A program made the translations under genes and the position numbers. Source: SpSt-539 sp964549445 (GTDB lineage Bacteria > Planctomycetota > Phycisphaerae > UBA1845 > UTPLA1). From it: DNA of 64,000 nucleotides. The DNA lies in contig CAZJVS010000023.1 of the NCBI GenBank assembly GCA_964549445.1, positions 1 through 64,000 on the forward strand. The letters are read 5' to 3'. Each line of letters starts with the position of its first letter. The stretch's first letter is position 1. Shown here one piece after another: positions 28,166 to 35,916 of the stretch. Below the pieces are notes generated by a model that saw only the letters and a list, made by a program, of their open reading frames with translations, was not told where the DNA came from and ran no database searches.

Positions 28166-28861
28166 CTACTTCTTCTTCTCCTCTTTCTTGGGCGCTTCCT
28201 TGGCCGCTCCCTCGGCCCCCTCCTCGCCCTCCACTGGCAGCTTGCCCTTCGCAATGACTTCCGGCTCCGTCGCGCCTTCCGCCGCAACGCCTTCCGCTGC
28301 GACCGGCGCCGCCTCGACCAGCGGCTCGCGGCACATCACGACGATCGCTTCCGCGTCCGCCAATGCCCGAACCCCGCTCGGTAGCTGCAACTCGCGGACG
28401 TGCAGCATCTGGTTCAACTCCAGGTCCGCGATGTTCACCCGGATCGAATCCGGAATCGCCGTCACCAGACACTCCACTTCCAGCTCCATGAGCTGCTGCG
28501 TGACGACACCGCCCGCTGCAATGCCCTTCGCATGACCGCGCATCTCGAGCGGAACTTTGACCTTCACCCGCTCCGTAAGATCAACCCGCGCAAAGTCGAT
28601 GTGGAGCGGTTCGATCCCGAGATGATCGTACTGAACATCCTTGATCAAGCACGTCTCGGCCTTACCGCCCATGTCGACGTTGATCAGGTGCACGCCCAGC
28701 TCGAGTTGCTTCTCGAGTTCGTGCCGGTCCAGCGCGATCGACTCCGGCGTCTGCTTGTGTCCGTAGATGATCCCCGGAATGCGCCCCGCCTTCCGCAGTC
28801 GCTGCACCGCACGGCTTCCGTGGGGGTCGCGCTTCTCGGCCTTCAGTGTCTTGATTTCCAT
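28166..28861 (-). CDS. rplY: 50S ribosomal protein L25 (Ctc form)
   Basis: 231 residues, the long L25/Ctc form. The 5S-rRNA-binding N-terminal domain starts LKAEKRDPHGSRAVQRLRKAGRIPGIIYG, followed by the TL5-type C-terminal domain (VKVPLEMRGHAKGIAAGGVV, ELEVECLVTAIPDSIRVNIADLE). An acidic and Lys-rich tail closes the protein. It binds 5S rRNA in the large subunit. prs-rplY-pth is a common gene order. Confidence 0.95.
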   Translation of the reverse strand: MEIKTLKAEKRDPHGSRAVQRLRKAGRIPGIIYGHKQTPESIALDRHELEKQLELGVHLINVDMGGKAETCLIKDVQYDHLGIEPLHIDFARVDLTERVKVKVPLEMRGHAKGIAAGGVVTQQLMELEVECLVTAIPDSIRVNIADLELNQMLHVRELQLPSGVRALADAEAIVVMCREPLVEAAPVAAEGVAAEGATEPEVIAKGKLPVEGEEGAEGAAKEAPKKEEKKK

Positions 28862-28871
28862 GTCTCTAACC

Positions 28872-29834
28872 TCACGATTTCAAAAACAGGCTGCTCACCG
28901 ATTGGTTCCGATGTATCCGGGCGATCGCTTCGCCCAGCAGCCCGGCACAACTCAACTGCTTCAATCCCGGCAACCGCCGCTTCGCCTCGTCCACCAGCGG
29001 AATCGAGTCCGTCACCACCAGCTCGTCAAATGGCGCCTTCTCGAGCCGGTCAAACGCCGGCCCCGCCAGCACTGCATGCGTCGCCGCCGCCCGGATCGCC
29101 CGCGCCCCACGCTGCTTGCAGATCCGCGCCGCCTCGCACACTGTCCCGCCCGTCGCGATCATGTCATCGATCATGATCACGTCGCGCCCCTCGACATCTC
29201 CGATAATGTTCTCCACCAGCGCCTTGCTCCCGTCGAGCCGTCGCTTGTCGATGATCGCCAGGTCGCACGCCAGCCGCTGCGCGTAAAACCGCGCCCGCTT
29301 CACGTTGCCGACGTCCGGGCTGACGAACACCACGTTCTCCGCCTTCCCGCCGTTCCGGAAATGCTGCGTGAAAATCGGCTCTGCCGACAGGTGATCCACC
29401 GGAATGTCGAAAAATCCCTGGATCTGCGCCGCATGCAGATCGAGCGCCAGCACACGATCCGCGCCCGCCGTCGCAATCAGGTTACTCACCAGCTTCGCGC
29501 TGATCGGCGTCCGCCCCTCATCCTTCCGATCCTGCCGCGCATAGCCAAAGTACGGCAACACCGCCGTAATCCGCCGCGCCGACGCACGTCGCAGGCAGTC
29601 CATAAAGATCAGCAGTTCCATCAGGTTTTCGTTGACCGGCTTGCACGTCGGCTGAATGACGAACACATCCCGCCCGCGAACGTCGTCCTGCAACCGCACG
29701 AACAACTCGCCGTCCGGGAACGTCTCGACCTCGACCTTGCCGAGCGGGATTCCCAGATGATCGCAGATCCGCTGCGCAAGCACCGGGTTGCCCCGACCAC
29801 TGAACACCTTCATGTCATCATGCGGCTCGGACAT
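28872..29834 (-). CDS. prs: Ribose-phosphate pyrophosphokinase
   Basis: 320 residues, the usual length. Signatures: FSGRGNPVLAQRI, the Mg-ATP region DVFVIQPTCKPVNENLMELL, the flexible loop region YFGYARQDRKDEGRTPISAKLV, LDLHAAQIQGFFDIPVDHL and the PRPP loop VIMIDDMIATGGTVCEAA. It makes PRPP for nucleotide, His, Trp and NAD synthesis. GAGGG lies 7 nt before the ATG at 29834, and glmU ends 10 nt upstream. Confidence 0.96.
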   Translation of the reverse strand: MSEPHDDMKVFSGRGNPVLAQRICDHLGIPLGKVEVETFPDGELFVRLQDDVRGRDVFVIQPTCKPVNENLMELLIFMDCLRRASARRITAVLPYFGYARQDRKDEGRTPISAKLVSNLIATAGADRVLALDLHAAQIQGFFDIPVDHLSAEPIFTQHFRNGGKAENVVFVSPDVGNVKRARFYAQRLACDLAIIDKRRLDGSKALVENIIGDVEGRDVIMIDDMIATGGTVCEAARICKQRGARAIRAAATHAVLAGPAFDRLEKAPFDELVVTDSIPLVDEAKRRLPGLKQLSCAGLLGEAIARIHRNQSVSSLFLKS

Positions 29835-29844
29835 GGTTCGCCCT

Positions 29845-30882
29845 CTACGCCCCGCGTCCCTGCGAAGCCATCGCCATCCGTGCGATTCGCTCGACCGGCT
29901 CCGTCATCGTCCCACCCGCCGACGCGCAGTTCCCCGCGATCGTCCGCCCATCGGGAACCTGCTCGCCCCGCGCCACGACCGCCATCGGCCCGATCCGGCA
30001 GCGAGCGCCGACGCGAGCCGCGCGTCCGATGAACGTGAACGGTTGTACGACCGTTTCAGGTCCGAATTCTGCCCCCGCTTCGATCCATGTCAACTCCGGC
30101 GCGACGATTGTCACGCCGTTTTCCATGACTTTCCTCTGAATTCTTCGCTGCATCAGCCGGCTGACATCCGCCAGGTCCGCCCGCGAGTTGATCCCCGTCG
30201 CATCCTCCGCCGGCACCTGTGTTTTCGCGACCACGCGCTGCCCCTTCGACATCAGAACGCTCAGCGCATCCGTGATGTAGTATTCGTTCTTGGCGTTGTT
30301 TGGACGAATCTCGCGCAGCGCCTCGAAAAGCAACGCCCGCTGGAAGCAGTAATAGCTCGGATTCACTTCACAGATTCGCAACTGCTCTGCCGAACAGTCC
30401 CGATGCTCGACAATTCCGCGAAACTCCCCGCCGGCATCCCGAATAATCCGCCCATAGCTCGACGGATCATCGAGTACCGTCGTTGCGATCGCCGCCGCGC
30501 TATTCTCGCGTCGCCGTGTCGCCAACAACTCGCGTATCGTCTCCCCATGCACCAGCGGCATATCCCCCGCGATCACCAGCACATCCCCGTCGAACCCCGC
30601 CAGCGTCCCCTCCGCCATCTGAACCGCGTGACCCGTCCCCTTCTGCTCCGCCTGCTCGACAAACGTAACGTCTGGCTGCTGCTTGAATCCGTCTATCACC
30701 GACTGCTTCTGGTGCCCGACGACAACCACGATCCGCGATACGCCCGCCTCGCGGCACGCATCCAGCACCGCCGCCAGCATCGGCCGCCCGCACACCTCGT
30801 GCATCACCTTCGGCAAGTCAGACTTCATCCGCGTGGACTTCCCCGCGGCGAGCACGACAGCAGCAGTCTGGCCTTGCGACAA
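29845..30882 (-). CDS. glmU: GlmU-like UDP-GlcNAc pyrophosphorylase with shortened acetyltransferase region
   Basis: About 345 residues from a TTG at 30882. The open frame runs upstream into the tRNA-Gln gene, which cannot be protein. The nucleotidyltransferase domain is clear: AAVVLAAGKSTRMKSDLPKV, GTGHAVQ, VIAGDMPL, then YYITDAL. E. coli GlmU has 456 residues; here only three or four beta-helix turns follow (ENGVTIVAPELTWIEAGAEFGPETVVQPFTFIG) and the acetyltransferase active-site region is missing. It probably makes UDP-GlcNAc from GlcNAc-1-P but does not acetylate GlcN-1-P; another enzyme would be required for that step. Confidence 0.85.
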   Translation of the reverse strand: MSQGQTAAVVLAAGKSTRMKSDLPKVMHEVCGRPMLAAVLDACREAGVSRIVVVVGHQKQSVIDGFKQQPDVTFVEQAEQKGTGHAVQMAEGTLAGFDGDVLVIAGDMPLVHGETIRELLATRRRENSAAAIATTVLDDPSSYGRIIRDAGGEFRGIVEHRDCSAEQLRICEVNPSYYCFQRALLFEALREIRPNNAKNEYYITDALSVLMSKGQRVVAKTQVPAEDATGINSRADLADVSRLMQRRIQRKVMENGVTIVAPELTWIEAGAEFGPETVVQPFTFIGRAARVGARCRIGPMAVVARGEQVPDGRTIAGNCASAGGTMTEPVERIARMAMASQGRGA

Positions 30883-30907
30883 CCGATCACCCGCAAAAGA
30901 GGACGAA

Positions 30908-30978
30908 CTACCCGGCCTGGATTCGAACCAGGACAAAGAGAACCAAAATCTCTTGTGCTACCATTACACTACCGGGTA
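30908..30978 (-). tRNA. tRNA-Gln (anticodon TTG)
   Basis: 71 nt on the minus strand. Acceptor arms TACCCGG and CCGGGTA pair fully, with discriminator G and no encoded CCA. D arm GTGT...GCAC with AATGGTA loop, anticodon stem AGAGA/TCTCT enclosing loop TTTTGGT (anticodon TTG, reading CAA and CAG), four-base variable region and T arm CCTGG-TTCGAAT-CCAGG. The weak U1-A72 pair and G73 are typical identity elements of bacterial tRNA-Gln. It is the first gene of the housekeeping transcript. Confidence 0.96.
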
Positions 30979-30995
30979 GAGAGATGACGCCCGGA

Positions 30996-31024
30996 AGTCT
31001 AGTGTCCACCGCACGCGCTGTCAG
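30996..31024 (-). promoter_or_regulatory. Sigma-70 promoter of the tRNA-Gln to dnaB operon
   Basis: On the minus strand: CTGACA (-35), 17 nt spacer, TAGACT (-10), ending 17 nt before the tRNA 5' end. Both hexamers match consensus at 4-5 of 6 positions with ideal spacing. Confidence 0.65.
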
Positions 31025-31341
31025 CACGCGTACGGCGCACAACGACACCCGCCGTCGCTTCACTTCACCCGCAAATTGTCTTTCGCAGCAGCGCCGGGCG
31101 TCGAATTCGCCCGACCACTCAAGAACGCGGCTGCGGAACCCTTCCGAGGCCAGAGCTTTCGGCCGCGAGCTGAAAGCCCTGAGGTCGCCACGCCCGACGC
31201 CGAAACGTCAAGCCCATCGACCGGCCCCTTTTTGAAAGGCCATCCGAAACCGGCCACGGCCGGTTCCGAGCCGAGTACCCTACCACCCCCCGCCACTGCT
31301 GTCAAAACAATTCACACACGCGGTGCCCTGCACGCATCCCG
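31025..31341. other. Intergenic region with two strong hairpins
   Basis: No credible gene. Two inverted repeats stand out. At 31151-31181, CAGAGCTTTC pairs with GAAAGCCCTG (10 bp with one mismatch, 11 nt loop). At 31248-31265, AACCGGC pairs with GCCGGTT around CACG. Neither is followed by a T-tract in either direction, so they are not plain terminators. An open plus-strand frame across the region has no Shine-Dalgarno or known domain. Confidence 0.5.
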
Positions 31342-31347
31342 TACAAT
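31342..31347 (+). promoter_or_regulatory. -10 box (TACAAT) for the DinB-fold gene
   Basis: TACAAT lies 20 nt before the ATG at 31368, with AGAGGAG between as ribosome binding site. No clear -35. Confidence 0.4.
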
Positions 31348-31367
31348 CGCCGCAAGAGGAGCCCCCA

Positions 31368-31883
31368 ATGCCCCACTTCTATGACGAAACAGTCCCCGCC
31401 GAAATCCGCAACCTGTCCGACGCCGAAGCCATCGAGCAATTCGTCACTGGCGGACCGCTCCCCTCCGCCGCCATCGCCGGCCTGACGCGCGAACAGCTCA
31501 ACAGTTTCCCGATCCCCAACACGTGGTCCATCCAGCAGATCGTCATCCACCTCCTCGACACCGACCTCATCGCCGCTGTCCGCATGAAGCGCGCCCTCGC
31601 CGAAGACCACCCGCGCGTCGACGTCTACGACGAAAACGCCTTTGCCCGCAATCTCAGCTACGACAAGCTCTCCGCCTCGGCCGCCGCCGAACTCTTCCGC
31701 CTCCACCGCATCTTCACCGCCGACGTCCTCCGCCACGCCCCTCCCGGCGCCCTCAACCGCGTCTTCCTCCACCCCGACCTCGGCGAAGTCCCCGTCGCCA
31801 AGCTACTCCGCATCTACATCCACCACGTCCACCACCACCTTACCTTCATCCACAAAAAGCGCAAGCTCCTCGCCAGTCCGTAA
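31368..31883 (+). CDS. DinB superfamily protein
   Basis: 171 residues from the ATG at 31368, preceded by AGAGGAG. The four-helix DinB/YfiT fold is suggested by WSIQQIVIHLLDTDLIAAVRMKRAL (first His ligand) and the C-terminal RIYIHHVHHHLTFI with a His cluster at the expected metal site. Such proteins are metal-dependent thiol transferases or hydrolases of mostly unknown substrate. It is a single gene between the tRNA operon and hutH. Confidence 0.8.
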   Translation: MPHFYDETVPAEIRNLSDAEAIEQFVTGGPLPSAAIAGLTREQLNSFPIPNTWSIQQIVIHLLDTDLIAAVRMKRALAEDHPRVDVYDENAFARNLSYDKLSASAAAELFRLHRIFTADVLRHAPPGALNRVFLHPDLGEVPVAKLLRIYIHHVHHHLTFIHKKRKLLASP

Positions 31884-32041
31884 ACTAAGCAAACCGCGTT
31901 CGGTGCGCCCGGCGAACCGCAGCCATCCGCCCCCCGTCATATTCAATCATCGGGTGCGTCAAGTCGTTGTCTGCAAACCCGCCGTACCAACTCCCATTGC
32001 CCCCGCGTTCAACACCTTGCCGCCAACGCAGTCACGCCAGC

Positions 32042-33589
32042 TCAAATCAGCCCGCCCACCGCTGCCTCCACAGCCGCGAGCACTGCCCCGCTCCGCACCA
32101 ATCGAATCGCCGCTGCAATATCCTCGCCAAACGCCCGATCGCGCTCGGCAAACGGAATCTCGCCCCGCACGGCGCCATGCGCCGCGGCCGGCCCGCGCCC
32201 CGCGTTGAGTGGCTGTCGGAAATCGAGCCCTTGCGCCGCCGTCAACAGTTCGATCGCCAGCGCCGTCTCAACGTTTTCGAGAATCTGCCAGCACTTCAAG
32301 ACCGACGTCGCCCCCATGCTGACATGATCCTCTTGGCCGAGCGACGTCGGAATGGAGTCGGTGCAGGCCGGGTGGCTCAGCACCTTGCACTCGTTCACCA
32401 GCGCCGCAGCCGTGTACTGCGGAATCATCAGCCCGCTGTTGATCCCTCCGTCGCGAACCAGCAGCTCGGGCAGCCCATCGGTGCCGCTCAGCAGCAGATA
32501 CGTCCGCCGCTCGGAGATGCTCGCCCATTCGGTCAGCGCCATGGCAGCGAAGTCCGTCGCCAGGGCCAGCGGTTCGCCATGAAAATTCCCGCCCGATATC
32601 GCCTCGCCGTCGATGAGAATCGGATTGTCGGTCACCGCGTTCAATTCTGTCTGAATCGTCGCGGCAAAGTGCCGGAGTGCATCCCGACACGCGCCATGCA
32701 CCTGCGGCACGCACCGGAGCGAATAGGGGTCCTGCACTTTGCCGCAATCGGCATGGCTCGGCAGTATCTCGCTTCCGGCCATCAACCGGTTGACGTTCAC
32801 ACCCGTCTCCACCGCGCCGCGATGCGGCCGCAGCGCGATCAGGCGCTCGTCAAACGGCCGCAGACTTCCGCGCAGGGCTTCGAGCGACATGGTTGCGACG
32901 ACGTCGGCCAGCTTTGCCAGCCGCGCCGCCCGAGTTGCAATTGCCGCCGCGTACGCCAGCATGAACTGCGTACCGTTGATCAGCCCCAGTCCATCTTTCG
33001 CGCCCAACTTGACGTGCGCGATGCCTGCCCGCTTGAACGCCGCGTCCGCCGCCAGCGACTCCCCGCCGACGCGAACGTTCCCCCTCCCGATCATCGGCAT
33101 GACCATGTGCGCCAGCGGCGCCAGATCGCCGCTCGCGCCAAGCGACCCGCGCGTCGGCACAACCGGCAGCACGTCCGCGTTCAACATCGCGACCAGGCAT
33201 TCCACGACGCCCGTTTGCACGCCGCTGTGCCCTTGGGCCAGCGCCTGCACCTTCAACAACATCATCCAGCGCACAATTTCGTCCGGCATTGCCGGCCCGA
33301 CACCGACTGCGTGCGAGATGATCAGGTTCTCCTGAAGCTGCGCCAGACGATCGGCCGGTATCCGTTGTCGACAGAGCGAGCCAAAGCCCGTGTTGACCCC
33401 ATAGACCGCCGCCGATCCCGCCGCCATTCGCTCGAGGAGCTGCCGGCTGGACCGGACCCTGTCGAGCGCGGTGGGCGCAAGCGTCAACCGCAGCGGTTGC
33501 CCCAGTGTTTCCCCTAACGACTCAAGCCGCAGCGGCTCCGTCGAAATCGTCACCTCGGCCAGGCCTTCATCCGATGGATTGGCGTTCAT
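32042..33589 (-). CDS. hutH: Histidine ammonia-lyase
   Basis: 515 residues from the ATG at 33589. That start was chosen because TATGAT ends 7 nt upstream with no Shine-Dalgarno (apparently leaderless); in-frame ATGs at 33598 and 33601 overlap the -10 box. The MIO-forming ASG (152-154) is in RGSLGASGDLAPLAH, the active-site Tyr in AVYGVNTGFGSL, and the selectivity pair SH (92-93) in LQENLIISHAVGVG, which points to histidine rather than Phe or Tyr. QEDHVSMGA near the C-terminus also fits HutH. It deaminates His to urocanate; no other hut gene is in the window, so another lyase specificity remains possible. Confidence 0.9.
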   Translation of the reverse strand: MNANPSDEGLAEVTISTEPLRLESLGETLGQPLRLTLAPTALDRVRSSRQLLERMAAGSAAVYGVNTGFGSLCRQRIPADRLAQLQENLIISHAVGVGPAMPDEIVRWMMLLKVQALAQGHSGVQTGVVECLVAMLNADVLPVVPTRGSLGASGDLAPLAHMVMPMIGRGNVRVGGESLAADAAFKRAGIAHVKLGAKDGLGLINGTQFMLAYAAAIATRAARLAKLADVVATMSLEALRGSLRPFDERLIALRPHRGAVETGVNVNRLMAGSEILPSHADCGKVQDPYSLRCVPQVHGACRDALRHFAATIQTELNAVTDNPILIDGEAISGGNFHGEPLALATDFAAMALTEWASISERRTYLLLSGTDGLPELLVRDGGINSGLMIPQYTAAALVNECKVLSHPACTDSIPTSLGQEDHVSMGATSVLKCWQILENVETALAIELLTAAQGLDFRQPLNAGRGPAAAHGAVRGEIPFAERDRAFGEDIAAAIRLVRSGAVLAAVEAAVGGLI

Positions 33590-33596
33590 CGCCGCC

Positions 33597-33602
33597 ATCA
33601 TA
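33597..33602 (-). promoter_or_regulatory. -10 box (TATGAT) for hutH
   Basis: TATGAT on the minus strand, 7 nt before the chosen ATG, so transcription would start at or next to the start codon. The -35 is poor. Confidence 0.4.
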
Positions 33603-33685
33603 TTGCCGCGCCGCCCGCGACGCACCGCTCGAATCGCTATGAACCCTTGACATGTTTTGCGCCCCCCGATACCACACCGCCCACC

Positions 33686-33710
33686 GGGGCCGACCAAACG
33701 GACCGGCCCC
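33686..33710 (+). other. Leader hairpin before the 41-residue membrane peptide
   Basis: GGGGCCG pairs with CGGCCCC around an 11 nt loop, 39 nt before the small gene. No T-tract follows on the plus strand, so a leader structure rather than a terminator is more likely. Confidence 0.4.
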
Positions 33711-33749
33711 CGAACCGTACCTTGTGTTCGATTCGAGGAGCATTCGACC

Positions 33750-33875
33750 ATGACGCAATCACTTCTGATGCTGGCCGAGGATAGCGCGATCTTCAACCTT
33801 CGCAATGGAATCCTTGTCCTCGTGCTGGTCGCGATTATCGTCGTGTACAAGGTGGTCAAGAACAAGCAATCCTGA
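33750..33875 (+). CDS. 41-residue single-span membrane protein
   Basis: A short reading frame with a strong ribosome site (GAGGAG, 9 nt before the ATG). The peptide has an N-terminal amphipathic part (MTQSLLMLAEDSAIFNLRNG), one membrane span (ILVLVLVAIIVVY) and a Lys-rich tail (KVVKNKQS), so the C-terminus is probably cytoplasmic. No homolog is recognised. It stands alone between hutH and a DNA glycosylase gene. Confidence 0.6.
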   Translation: MTQSLLMLAEDSAIFNLRNGILVLVLVAIIVVYKVVKNKQS

Positions 33876-33934
33876 CCCCCTCCACGAACGCCGACTCCGA
33901 AACCACTGCGCGTCGATTCAGGCCTCCCGTCCGC

Positions 33935-34603
33935 TCATGGTTCGACGACGTGGTGGAACCGCTCCAACGGGCACCCCGCGCATTGTGCCCTCGGCTTGCA
34001 ATGCCGCTTCCCCACTTCCACCAGCAACGCGTGATACTCGTTGAATAGCGGCTCCTCCCGCGGGAGTCCGTCCTCCATCAGTTCCTTGATCCGCTCGTAG
34101 TCCGCATCCTCGTCAATCAATCCGTGCCGCCGCAGCACGCGCCCCGTATAAGCGTCCACCACAAACGTCGGCATCCGCAGCGCGTACAAGAGGATCGCAT
34201 CGGCGGTTTCGCGCCCGACCCCGCTCACCGACAGCAGCGCCCCCCGCGCATCGCCGACCGACATCCTTGCCAGCCGAAGCAAATCACTGCCATGCTCACG
34301 ATGCAACCACTCGACGAAATTCTTCAGCCGCCGGGCCTTGATGTTGTAATAGCCCGCCGGCCGGATCAATTCGGCGATCCGTTCGATCGCCAACTCGTGC
34401 AACCGCTCGAAGTCCAGCGCCCCAGCGGCCCGCAGGTTCGCAATCGCCCGCTCGACGTTCTTCCAGCTCGTGTTTTGCGTGAGGATCGCCCCGATCGCCA
34501 CTTCGGTCGGCGTCTCGCCGGGCCACCAATTCTGCGGCCCGTAGGCCTCCAGCATTGCGTCGTAGAACTCCCGCAGCCGCTGCGCCGTCGTCCATCCGCC
34601 CAT
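33935..34603 (-). CDS. Endonuclease III-related DNA glycosylase (MagIII-like)
   Basis: 222 residues of the HhH-GPD superfamily. The helix-hairpin-helix reads LLSVSGVGRETADAILLYAL, with Glu in place of the catalytic Lys of endonuclease III, and the conserved Asp follows in FVVDAYTGRVL. This combination is typical of COG2231/MagIII, monofunctional 3-methyladenine glycosylases. The C-terminal iron-sulfur loop has only three cysteines (CKPRAQCAGC, then ERFHH), so the fourth ligand is missing or replaced by His. It probably removes alkylated bases. The assignment is by motif. Confidence 0.8.
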   Translation of the reverse strand: MGGWTTAQRLREFYDAMLEAYGPQNWWPGETPTEVAIGAILTQNTSWKNVERAIANLRAAGALDFERLHELAIERIAELIRPAGYYNIKARRLKNFVEWLHREHGSDLLRLARMSVGDARGALLSVSGVGRETADAILLYALRMPTFVVDAYTGRVLRRHGLIDEDADYERIKELMEDGLPREEPLFNEYHALLVEVGKRHCKPRAQCAGCPLERFHHVVEP

Positions 34604-34618
34604 TCAACGCTCCATCGT

Positions 34619-34646
34619 TTGCGATTCGCCCTGCAACTCGTACATT
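34619..34646 (+). promoter_or_regulatory. Promoter of the second CPBP protease gene
   Basis: TTGCGA (-35), 16 nt spacer, TACATT (-10), then only 8 nt to the ATG at 34655 and no Shine-Dalgarno, implying a leaderless mRNA. Confidence 0.45.
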
Positions 34647-34654
34647 CTACCCCC

Positions 34655-35446
34655 ATGACTCGACGCTCGGCGAAACGGCACATCCGCGCGGACGTGCTTC
34701 GCTCGCCCGCAAACCCGCAGCGCCCCATTCCATCCGCCAACCCCGGCTACTACGAAGCGGCCCAGCGCCCACTGCAATGCCTCGCGTTCCTCGCCCCGCT
34801 CATCATCATCTACGAGTTGGGCCTCGCCCTCCTCCACAACGGGCAGCAGACGTCGCAGCGTCCCGACCTCGCCGCCCAACTTCTCCTGCAATGGTTCTTC
34901 AGTCTCTTCGGCGCAACCGGCTACTACCTGCCCGGCTTCGCGCTTGTCGCGGTTCTGCTGGCGTGGCACGTCTTCGCCCGCCTGCCCTGGAAGGTCGAGC
35001 CGGTCGTTCTCGCCGGCATGTTGGCCGAGAGTGTGCTGCTCGCGATTCCCCTGCTGATGATGAACCGCCTCCTCAGCACGTCCGCCCTCGCCGGCGCGAC
35101 CGTGGGAAAGAGCTCGATGTCCGCCGATCTGCTCCTGAGCATCGGCGCAGGCCTCTACGAGGAACTGGTCTTCCGCCTGATGCTCATTTCGATGTTGATG
35201 TTGCTGCTGAAGGATATCGGCGGAATGCGCGAGAGCGTCGCCGTCGCCCTCGCGGTGGTCGTCTCATCGCTCGCCTTCGCGGCCCACCACTACCAGCCGA
35301 TTGGCAACGACCCCTTCTCTCCGCGCGACTTCGCCTTCCGCGCCACCGCCGGCGCCTACCTCGCCGGCGTCTTTGTCACCCGCGGCTTCGGCATTGCCGT
35401 CGGCTCCCACGCCGTCTACGACATCATCGTCGTCGCCCTGCTCTGA
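34655..35446 (+). CDS. CPBP family intramembrane metalloprotease
   Basis: 263 residues, second CPBP protein of the window and only distantly like the one at 9049. Spans are visible from residue 40. Motif 1 is GLYEELVFRLML (EE-x3-R), motif 2 AFAAHHYQPIG (His), motif 3 GSHAVYDIIV (His, then Asp), all metal-site residues of Rce1-type glutamic proteases. The start at 34655 is set by the -10 box close upstream. Substrate is unknown. Confidence 0.83.
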   Translation: MTRRSAKRHIRADVLRSPANPQRPIPSANPGYYEAAQRPLQCLAFLAPLIIIYELGLALLHNGQQTSQRPDLAAQLLLQWFFSLFGATGYYLPGFALVAVLLAWHVFARLPWKVEPVVLAGMLAESVLLAIPLLMMNRLLSTSALAGATVGKSSMSADLLLSIGAGLYEELVFRLMLISMLMLLLKDIGGMRESVAVALAVVVSSLAFAAHHYQPIGNDPFSPRDFAFRATAGAYLAGVFVTRGFGIAVGSHAVYDIIVVALL

Positions 35447-35460
35447 CGGTCGCGGCCCGT

Positions 35461-35913
35461 TTACGGGCACGCCGATTGCGTTAGCAGCGTGTTCACGAAC
35501 ACCGGCACGTCCGCCACGCTCACGCCACCGGCCGCATTCACGTCAGCGCAGACACAAACGCCCTGCCCGGCGATCAGGCACTGCACAAACTTCTGAACAT
35601 CGGCCCCATTCTTCTTGCCGTCAGAGTTCATGTCGGCCAGGCAAGGACAAACAAACGTCACCGGCCAGAATCCGCCCGTCAACCCGAACCCGCCGCCGGT
35701 CATCGTCGGCTCAGGGCCGGCGTCGTGCTGTCCGATTGTTCCTCTCATGACGAAGAGTTCGCCGCTCTTGCCCTTCTCAAACGATGTGCCGCCGCCACCA
35801 TCCATCGTCGACCAGATCAACGCGAACCCGCCGCCGGTCTGGGCGAGCGTAAGCGCCGTAAATGCTGAGACGAAGCCGACGACTGTCAGGACAGTCGATA
35901 GATTGCGTCGCAT
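35461..35913 (-). CDS. Secreted protein with dockerin-like domain
   Basis: 150 residues. Signal peptide (LTVVGFVSAFTALTLA), then a short Gly-rich part with GGGFALIWSTMDGGGGTSF and GGGFGLTGGFWPV, a pattern seen in planctomycete secreted proteins. The C-terminal 65 residues, CLADMNSDGKKNGADVQKFVQCLI and CADVNAAGGVSVADVPVFVNTLL, are two calcium-loop helices like dockerin type I. It starts 3 nt after the stop of the fibre-like gene, so both are in one transcript. Confidence 0.8.
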   Translation of the reverse strand: MRRNLSTVLTVVGFVSAFTALTLAQTGGGFALIWSTMDGGGGTSFEKGKSGELFVMRGTIGQHDAGPEPTMTGGGFGLTGGFWPVTFVCPCLADMNSDGKKNGADVQKFVQCLIAGQGVCVCADVNAAGGVSVADVPVFVNTLLTQSACP

Positions 35914-35916
35914 GGC

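Noticed and set aside
26781..28535. Long plus-strand open frame opposite ssb, rpsF, pth and rplY
   Set aside because: It crosses four recognised genes and their gaps, is Arg/Pro-rich and has no family motifs.
30883..30936. N-terminal extension of the glmU-like frame
   Set aside because: It would be translated from the 3' half of tRNA-Gln, so the downstream TTG was chosen.
31967..33517. 516-residue plus-strand frame opposite hutH
   Set aside because: Antisense to a gene with the complete MIO motif; Arg/His-rich composition is typical of shadow frames.
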